A stretch of DNA of 64,000 nt from Archivesica marissinica (lineage: Eukaryota; Mollusca; Bivalvia; Venerida; Vesicomyidae), in assembly GCA_014843695.1 (NCBI GenBank), contig CM026401.1, forward strand, positions 49,333,430 to 49,397,429, written 5' to 3'. A program made the position numbers and the translations under genes. Below the pieces are notes generated by a model. It made no database searches. It was not told the DNA's origin and worked only from the letters and a program-made list of their open reading frames with translations. Positions within the stretch are counted from its first letter, which is position 1. Each line of letters opens with the position of its first letter. This document shows, piece after piece, positions 56,983-64,000 of this stretch.

Positions 56983-57641
56983 AACCTATTATCACTGATT
57001 GTCACGGGTTCTATCCCCGTTCAGGCGGTGTCTCTTTATATGAAAATGTTGGCAGTTTCTTACAGGTTGTATATACGCAAATAGGCAGAAGTGCATCCGC
57101 GGTCAAATGTAGTCCCAATAACTAATACAGTTCAGTTTTCTTTTTGGTAAAAAATGTATTTTCATGACAGGCAGTCAGTGTATAGTTTTTGTGTTTTTTG
57201 AGAAATTATGTGACTTGAGAAAACTTCAGACTAGTTGATGTATAGAAAAGATGTGGTGTATAGAAACAATGTGGTGTATAGAAAAGATGTGATGTATAGA
57301 AAAGATGTGGTATAAGAAATCAGGCCATTGCAAACTGAAGGTTATTCACATGTGGGCACCGGACATGGAAAACATTATACTTGGAAGAGCTTTGCTCTTT
57401 AGAGTTTCATTTGAATACCTTTTTCACAGTGGATGTGGTATCAGAAGAAATGAAAGATTGGATATATAAATGAACAGACTGTATGGTTTTACTTTTTACT
57501 ATGTATTTAATAGGCAATTTATTAATTTTGTTGTTTTACAACCTACAGAAGTTGGTGCACCAATTACGGATTTAATCGCTCGAGCCTGCCCAAGAAAGCT
57601 GTTGTTAGGAAAACTGCCGGCGGCGATATAGATTGACTGAC
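56983..57641 (+). mobile_element. SINE family B, head-truncated and split
   Basis: 56983-57065 (box B CACGGGTTCTATCCCC, then GAAAATGTTGGCAGTTTCTT) and 57543-57641 (AAGTTGGTGCACC, GAGCCTGCCCAAGAAAG, GGCGGCGATATAG) are the two halves of one copy. Confidence 0.8.
57066..57542. mobile_element. GTTGTA-type element, 477 bp, inserted in a SINE
   Basis: The ends GTTGTA and TACAAC are inverted, flanked by TTACAG at the left and CTACAG at the right (a probable 5-6 bp duplication). It contains the empty TTAA site at 57507-57510 for the MITE present in the relative at 13862-14945. Confidence 0.7.
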
Positions 57642-58187
57642 AAGTAAATTTATTTAAAGTCGCCACCGCATAAATGCATTTGGGCGACTGAGTTTTCTAA
57701 GATGATTAACATACACATCATCTAAAAGTGATGGTTTTGCATATCGTAATTATTATAACTAGATGTTTAGAGGGCTATGAGGGCTGCTGTAATCTCAGTG
57801 TGTGTTCGGTTTTCATATCTCCGACTGTCGCACACAAAATAATATGTGCCAGCGACAGTCGGGGGTAGACCGGGTGAATACAATACCCGGTGCATGTATA
57901 CTTCTAAGATGTCTAAGACTGCATATATATAAATATATGTTTACCATTTCTAATAAGGTTATGTGGCGAGAATACCTTGTTACATGTGCAATGTCGCGTT
58001 ATACTATAATACTGTGATCGACATGCCATAAGACAATAAAGTCTTGCACCCATATCCATCCATCATCCGACAGTTATGTACTAAATACTTTTAGTTAAGA
58101 CTATGAAGTTTAAAATGCGATATAGCTCAAACTGGTGCTGCTGAAGGCGTAACACACAAACAAACACTCATTATGTAGTCATTTATT
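57642..58187. other. Intergenic DNA with a small hairpin
   Basis: CCGACTGTCGC (57821-57831) and GCGACAGTCGG (57852-57862) form a perfect 11 bp stem with a 20 nt loop. AAGACAATAAAGTCTTGCAC near 58031 could be a retrotransposon tail. Otherwise nothing. Confidence 0.5.
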
Positions 58188-58189
58188 TG

Positions 58190-58446
58190 TCACCGATGTA
58201 GTGTCGCTTTAATGTTTAGTTTATACAAATTTATTTTAGCTCGATTGCGAAACAAATTCTTTCAACGTATATTAATCACTCTCGAGACCTCATTTCTGAT
58301 GGAATCCATCGCCACGAGGGAGAGAGAAGCGGCAAAGTGGAATTTAAATGCCTTGCCTAATGGCACAATCGTAACGGCTCCAGCGGAGGCCCGAACTCCT
58401 GGCCGTTCGCACCCGAAGCGAAGTGCTAACACTGCGCTACCACGCT
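58190..58446 (-). mobile_element. Family M right end joined to a family A SINE
   Basis: CACCGATGTAGTGTCGCT TTAA ends at 58213. The minus-strand family A SINE (58216-58446) follows immediately, with tail, body and a slightly altered head (CGAAGTGCTAACACTGCGC). The same junction occurs at 24858 and 24968. Confidence 0.8.
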
Positions 58447-58589
58447 TTAATGTTGACGCCACAAGACACAACAAAGACATTGACATGCCTGGTGAGACCG
58501 ACGTACTAACAGACGCGAATGTGATAGATATACTTATTCATATTCCAGACACAAAGGCTACTAAGGACCGTCTGTCAAGTGCTTGCGTG

Positions 58590-58880
58590 CTTTTACGTTT
58601 ATTTATCGTCGCTACCGGTTGCCCATATGAGCGACGCCTCCTGAAGAGATTAGTCATTTTAGATTTTGGAGGATAGTGCATGATACAGACAGAGACCCAT
58701 TCCAGAGTCTCCTCTGCTCTGGTTCTTTTACATGCACGGTGTAAAGCAAGGACACGAGACCCCGGTTTAACGTCCCATCTGAAAGACTGTTAATTTTATT
58801 AGTGTCAGACGGGGGTTTGAACCTGCGATCCACGGATTACCAGTCCAGCGTGTTACCACTGGACTACATATCCGTCTGTC
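58590..58880 (-). mobile_element. SINE family C, full length
   Basis: It runs from the tail TTTACGTTTATTTATCGTCG to the head end ACTACATATCCGTCTG. CTGTCAAGT stands at both sides. Confidence 0.88.
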
Positions 58881-59337
58881 AAGTAGAACATTCCATTTCC
58901 ATCAGTATTTTTTTTTCGCAATTAATGTTGTTGTTTTTATGCGTAGATGCTATCGTACCCATTTACTGGACCATGCTGTTCAATGGCAATTGAGTGTTGA
59001 GCATTGTCGTGCAATATATCCCAATCATCTACTATTGACAGCGTATCCGTAAACCATTACATTAAGTGTTTTTTTTTTTTTTTCTGATAAAAAAAGAAGT
59101 TCTCACGCTCGTGTACATTGTCCGCTTTGTTATTTGAATTGTTTGACGGTGCATATAAAATACCTTGAATAGCATCGTCTATTCCGGAAGGGATTAATTA
59201 ACCTGGGCTCTACGCTTCCTCTAACAGAACCAGATGTAATGCATTTATGTTATTATTAGTTTTACCATGTGACATAAATTACTAATCAATATGAAAAAAC
59301 GCATTTTATATTTTATATTTCAGTATCTGCATACACA
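58881..59337. other. AT-rich DNA, nothing recognised
   Basis: Long T-runs; no gene. Confidence 0.35.
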
Positions 59338-59575
59338 TTAAAGCGACACTACATCGATGAAAAAGCAATTTTCTACAGAATGTAATTTCCTATTATATGG
59401 TATCATTTTTATTCAAATAAATGTAATAGAATCTGCGTATTTAAACTAATAAACAAGCGTCATATACGACGGTTGTTGACATAACAAAACAATGTAAATA
59501 TGATCAACTTACATGGGTAATACAACGCGTGTATCAGGAATAGCATGATTTGTGGTACAGATTTCCCGTTGTATT
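59338..59575. mobile_element. Family M MITE, left half only
   Basis: TTAA AGCGACACTACATCGATG, then AACTAATAAACAAGCGTC and GTTGACATAACAAAACAATG. It ends abruptly where the 40 bp array begins. No right half is found beyond the arrays. Confidence 0.78.
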
Positions 59576-60722
59576 TACTACACAAGTAGTCGTCGTTAAA
59601 TATACATCTGGTATATCCTACACAAGTAATCGTCGTTAAATATACAGCTGGTATATCCTACACAAGTAGTCGTCGTTAAATATACATCTGGTATATCCTA
59701 CACAAGTAATCGTCGTTAAATATACATCTGGTATATCCTACACAAGTAGTCGTCGTTAAATATACATCTGGTATATCCTACACAAGTAGTCGTCGTTAAA
59801 TATACATCTGGTATATCCTACACAAGTAGTCGTCGTTAAATATACATCTGGTATATCCTACACAAGTAGTCGTCGTTAAATATACATCTGGTATATCCTA
59901 CACAAGTAGTCGTCGTTAAATATACATCTGGTATATCCTACACAAGTAATCGTCGTTAAATATACAGCTGGTATATCCTACACAAGTAGTCGTCGTTAAA
60001 TATACATCTGGTATATCCTACACAAGTAGTCGTCGTTAAATATACATCTGGTATATCCTACACAAGTAATCGTCGTTAAATATACATCTGGTATATCCTA
60101 CACAAGTAGTCGTCGTTAAATATACATCTGGTATATCCTACACAAGTAGTCGTCGTTAAATATACATCTGGTATATCCTACACAAGTAGTCGTCGTTAAA
60201 TATACATCTGGTATATCCTACACAAGTAGTCGTCGTTAAATATACATCTGAACACGTATATCCTACACAAGTAGTCGTCGTTAAATATACATCTGGTATA
60301 TCCACACAAGTAGTCGTCGTTAAATATACATCTGGTATATCCTACACAAGTAATCGTCGTTAAATATACATCTGGTATATCCTACACAAGTAGTCGTCGT
60401 TAAATATACATCTGGTATATCCTACACAAGTAATCGTCGTTAAATATACATCTGGTATATCCTACACAAGTAGTCGTCGTTAAATATACATCTGGTATAT
60501 CCTACACAAGTAATCGTCGTTAAATATACATCTGGTATATCCTACACAAGTAGTCGTCGTTAAATATACATCTGGTATATCCTACACAAGTAGTCGTCGT
60601 TAAATATACATCTGGTATATCCTACACAAGTAGTCGTCGCTAAATATACATATGGTATATCCTATACAAGTAATCGTCGTTAAATATACATCTGGTATAT
60701 CCTACACAAGTAATCATCGTTA
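59576..60722. repeat. Minisatellite, 40 bp unit, about 29 copies
   Basis: TACACAAGTAGTCGTCGTTA plus AATATACATCTGGTATATCC. GTAAT and GTAGT variants alternate in part. One unit carries a small insertion near 60250. Confidence 0.98.
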
Positions 60723-60734
60723 AATAATTAAAAT

Positions 60735-61470
60735 GTGTTTCTTGCATATCGATCCTACACAAATAAAATCATGATTAACTATGCATCTGGTATATCCTAC
60801 GCAATGAGAATCATTATTATAAATCTGTTATATCGTACACAAGTACGGCCATCGCTAAATATGCATCTGGTATATCCTACACAACTACGGTCATCGCTAA
60901 ATATGCATCTGGTATATCCTACACAAGTAAGGTCATCGCTAAATATGCATCTGTATACCCTACACAAGTACGATCATCGTTAAATATGCATCTGGTATAT
61001 CGTACACAAGTACGGTCATCGCTAAATATGCATCTAGTATATCGTACACAAGTACGGTCATCGCTAAATATGCATCTGGTATATCCTACACAAGTACGAT
61101 CATCGTTAAATATGCATCTTGTATATCCTACACAAGTACGGTCATCGTTAAATATGCATCTGGTATATCGTACACAAGTACGGTCATCGCTAAATATGCA
61201 TCTTGTATATCGTACACAAGTACGGTCATCGTTAAATATGCATCTTGTATATCCTACACAAGTACGGTCATCGTTAAATATGCATCTGGTATATCCTACA
61301 CAAGTACGGTCATCGCTAAATATGCATCTGGTATACCCTACACAAGTAAGGTCATCGCTAAATATGCATCTGGTATATCCTACACAAGTACGGTCATCGC
61401 TAAATATGCATCTGGTATATCCTACACAAGTACGGTCATCGCTAAATATGCATCTGGTATATCATACACA
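60735..61470. repeat. Minisatellite, 42 bp unit, about 17 copies
   Basis: TACACAAGTACGGTCATCGC plus TAAATATGCATCTGGTATATCC-type units, a clear relative of the preceding 40 bp unit with two extra bases. Because 42 is a multiple of three, a 189-codon frame is open; I do not call it a gene. Confidence 0.96.
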
Positions 61471-61542
61471 GGCTCCTACACAAAGCCGACGTTCGAAAAA
61501 TGATAGACAAAAGTATTGCGATGGCATAGTCTTAGTCTACAA

Positions 61543-62165
61543 TACATACATTTGATACAATGCACTACACTTCAATCTTTGACGTCAATACATACAGTTG
61601 ATACAATGCACTACACTTCAATCTTTGACGTCAATACATACATTTGATACAATGCACTACACTTCAATCTTTGACGTTAATACATACATTTGATACAATG
61701 CACTACACTTCAATCTTTGACGTCAATACATACAGTTGATACAATGCACTACACTTCAATCTTTGACGTCAATACATACAGTTGATACAATGCACTACAC
61801 TTCAATCTTTGACGTCAAAACATACATTTGATACAATGCACTACACTTCAATCTTTGACGTCAATACATACATTTGATACAATGCACTACACTTCAATCT
61901 TTGACGTCAATACATACATTTGATACAATGCACTACACTTCAATCTTTGACGTTAATACATACATTTGATACAATGCACTACACTTCAATCTTTGACGTC
62001 AATACATACATTTGATACAATGCACTATGCTTCAATCTTTGACGTCAATACATACAGTTGATACAATGCACTACACTTCAATCTTTGACGTTAATACATA
62101 CATTTGATACAGTGCACTATGCTTCGATCTTTGACGTCAATACATACATTTGATTAAGTGCACTA
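61543..62165. repeat. Minisatellite, 46 bp unit, about 13.5 copies
   Basis: CAATACATACATTTGATACA, then ATGCACTACACTTCAATC, then TTTGACGT. The last units (from about 62100) are decayed. Confidence 0.97.
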
Positions 62166-62238
62166 TACTTCAATATTTTACACCAATGCACGTGCATGCA
62201 GTGGAAGGTTACCCAAAGAGACACATTTCTAGTTTTTA

Positions 62239-62770
62239 TGTTACTTCCCTTGACAGATAATGTCCGATTTATCCTAAAAGGTATATTGGTCCACTTAGTT
62301 GGAATCTTTTGTTTTTACTGTTGTTCACTAACCTTGCGGTAAAATAAATATAATGTTATCAAACTCATAACGGATAACACATTTTTACAGTAAAGTAACC
62401 ATTGGATATGCTGTAATATATCTGTCGAGATTTAATCATTTGATAATTACCAGATGGGAAAATGGATGAAAATGAATAGCATGTGGTGCAAAGGAAACAA
62501 CGATAAAAACAGAGAACATCAAATAAGATGACCAATCTACGTTTAGTAGTATACAAGGGCAGTAACTGACTAATATTTCTCATTAATATCATGGTGTGTA
62601 AAGGAAACAACGATAAAAACAGAAGAGACCAATTAAGAGGACCAAACTACTTTTAGGAGTATTCAGGGGCAGTAACTGTAAATGAAGCAACGATAAAAAC
62701 AGAGGAAACCAATTAAGAGGATCAAACTACTCTTTTCAAGGGCAGTAACTGACTAATATTAAAATGTTCT
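62239..62770. mobile_element. TIR element (GTTACTTCCCTTGA-type) with a repeated right end
   Basis: The left end GTTACTTCCCTTGACAG is the inverse of the right-end motif TTCAGGGGCAGTAAC (near 62660). The right part GGAAACAACGATAAAAACAG plus CAATTAAGAGGA is repeated about three times. No ORF of interest. It gives the best-preserved ends of the family. Confidence 0.65.
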
Positions 62771-62961
62771 CATTGCAAAGGACGCATTGTATGCAGTCAT
62801 ACGATGTTCAATGAAATAATAAAAGAAATTGACATTTATTATAAATCCAAACCTGGCGTGCATCAGCACTAGCATATTTCATACACAAAATGACACGTCA
62901 GTGAGTGACGTCACATCCTGTATTCTGGTAGGCGAGCAACAGATGATTGTCTAGTTTTCTC

Positions 62962-63347
62962 AACCCTTTCCTTCAAAGAGATTTAGGTTAATATACTATT
63001 ATATCTCCATACAAACGACAGCCATTTAACCCTTTCCTTCATAGAGATTTAGGTTAATATACTATTATATCTCCATACAAACGACAGCCATTTAGCTATA
63101 ATGCAGTGGAGAAGTAGTCGCCATATCTATCCCACCTCCATAGATATTACTTGGACTACATTAGATTCTGGCCTTTATTATGAACATCGGTTTGGCTGCT
63201 ACATTGTCAATGTACGTCGTATTGGTAATGGTGTCAAGGGGTGCTTCTAAGAAGGAAAGGGTTATGAGCATTGGCTTGGCTACTACATTGTCAATGTACG
63301 TCGTATTGGTAATGGCGTCAAGATGTGCTTATATGAGGGAAAGGATT
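62962..63347. mobile_element. AACCCTTTCCTTC inverted-repeat element with both ends duplicated
   Basis: Left end AACCCTTTCCTTCA at 62962 and 63028 (66 bp tandem duplication). Right end GAAGGAAAGGGTT near 63250 and GAGGGAAAGGATTAA near 63335 (84 bp tandem duplication). The TTTAACCC/GGGTTA termini resemble piggyBac-type ends. The two-repeat 64-codon frame at 63180-63374 is probably not a gene. Confidence 0.65.
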
Positions 63348-63374
63348 AATACATTTCTTAACAGTTATTTCTAA

Positions 63375-63730
63375 GGAATCAATGGTCTGGATCAACCAGT
63401 AAACCAGTTACAAAGTGAACATATTTAAACCTATAAGAATATTTATATATCTATACTCAATTCCAAAATAAAGTGTGCACTTTGTTTTCTGTGATTTCTC
63501 ATCGCCTATGTAACCGAAAGCCTATAAATGTGGTACTAAACTTTAGATCAGACCCTGTAGAATATGTCAGACATATCAGATTTTAAGTCACGGTCAGTTT
63601 AAGTAGATGTTTTTTATGCGAGAAAGGAGACGGTGCTAAAATCAAAGTTGAAAAAGTACTCAAAGCATCAGGTCACATTCAAAAATGCATTTAAAGTTGT
63701 TTTAATCGCAGTTCTGGTGTTTTTTTTCGA
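63375..63730. other. Probable 3' flank of the Tc1-type element
   Basis: AT-rich, no ORF. The terminal inverted repeat of the transposon should lie in this stretch; AATAAAGTGTGCACTTTG near 63468 is a candidate, but the partner end is outside the window. Confidence 0.35.
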
Positions 63731-64000
63731 TCAGTATCTTGTGTGCGCACCTCTGCTGTTGATGCAGGCGGCAATTCGACTTCGCATAGACCGCACGTAA
63801 TGTCTGATTACCGCGTCAGGGATGTTATCCCACTCTTGCACGAGGGCGTTTGCCAAGTTCCTCAGATTGTGGATATTTCCTCGGGATCGTACCCTTCTGC
63901 CAAGGTAATCCCAGATATGCTCGATTGGCTTCATATCCGGGCATATAGCAGGCCAGGGAAACACGTCAACGTGGTTCCTGTTGAGAATGCTTGGATACGT
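63731..64000 (-). CDS. Tc1-type transposase, C-terminal part (runs off the window)
   Basis: The minus-strand frame is open from the window edge to TGA at 63731-63733 (89 residues visible). It shows W-P-A, then P-D-M-K-P-I-E-H-I-W-D, then G-R-R-V-R, and ends H-T-R-Y, as Tc1-like DDE transposases do. The Glu in P-I-E-H is the third catalytic acid; the two Asp residues and the paired DNA-binding helices would lie beyond 64000. The protein cuts and joins transposon ends in the nucleus. No stop or frameshift breaks the visible part, so the copy may be young, but intactness cannot be judged from here. Confidence 0.88.
   Translation of the reverse strand, partial: TYPSILNRNHVDVFPWPAICPDMKPIEHIWDYLGRRVRSRGNIHNLRNLANALVQEWDNIPDAVIRHYVRSMRSRIAACINSRGAHTRY

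Noticed and set aside
60986..61555. 189-codon frame of 14-residue repeats
   Set aside because: Same explanation with a 42 bp unit; it runs into unrelated sequence at the end.
63180..63374. 64-codon frame with two similar hydrophobic halves
   Set aside because: The halves are an 84 bp tandem duplication of a transposon end; no other evidence for a membrane peptide.
1..64000. Endogenous retrovirus or LTR retrotransposon
   Set aside because: I looked for paired long terminal repeats, gag/protease motifs and the reverse transcriptase YxDD box and saw none; all retroelement pieces are non-LTR type.

Overview
This is AT-rich nuclear DNA from an animal, most likely a marine mollusc. That placement is an inference from the style of the dispersed repeats, the retrotransposon fragments and the single receptor gene, because no single-copy species marker is visible. 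There are no bacterial operons and no CRISPR array. A 1,000-base run of N (43001-44000) marks a scaffold gap.

The window is gene-poor. The only intact coding sequence I would stand behind is a class A G-protein-coupled receptor on the minus strand (5538-6941, 467 codons). Everything else that encodes protein is decayed or partial transposon: a Tc1-type transposase C-terminus running off the right edge (63731-64000), and at least five fragments of non-LTR retrotransposon ORFs (8368-8565, 12037-12875, 20770-21340, 55209-55450, 55740-56905). Two short ORFs (36402-36587, 38548-38734) could be exons, but I do not recognise them.

Tandem arrays dominate the rest. I count about 24 arrays with unit lengths of 13 to about 97 bp, covering roughly 18.5 kb by my estimate. 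The densest runs are 18.98-20.49 kb, 23.2-24.5 kb, 26.6-28.6 kb, 30.1-32.2 kb, 34.2-36.05 kb, 39.9-43.0 kb, 44.2-49.7 kb and 59.6-62.2 kb.

The remaining DNA is a mosaic of short mobile elements. I sort the tRNA-derived SINEs into families A to F, a nomenclature local to this report, by their RNA polymerase III box A/box B heads and tails. Families A and F share a 3' tail although their heads differ, and B and E share a central domain. Several copies have clear target-site duplications of 9-14 bp. Terminal-inverted-repeat (TIR) elements include a TTAA-flanked family whose target duplication is supported by two pre-insertion sites inside the window. There are also elements with piggyBac-like TTAACCC ends, a pogo-like element, a hAT-like element and a 1 kb fold-back element built from GCATAGAGCTCC motifs.

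Insertions are often nested. The clearest case is 11.9-13.2 kb: a hAT-like MITE lies in a LINE fragment, which lies in a SINE, which lies in another LINE tail. Apart from the receptor and the transposase fragment, nothing here looks like a set of genes working together. The interest lies in the history and mechanics of repeat growth.
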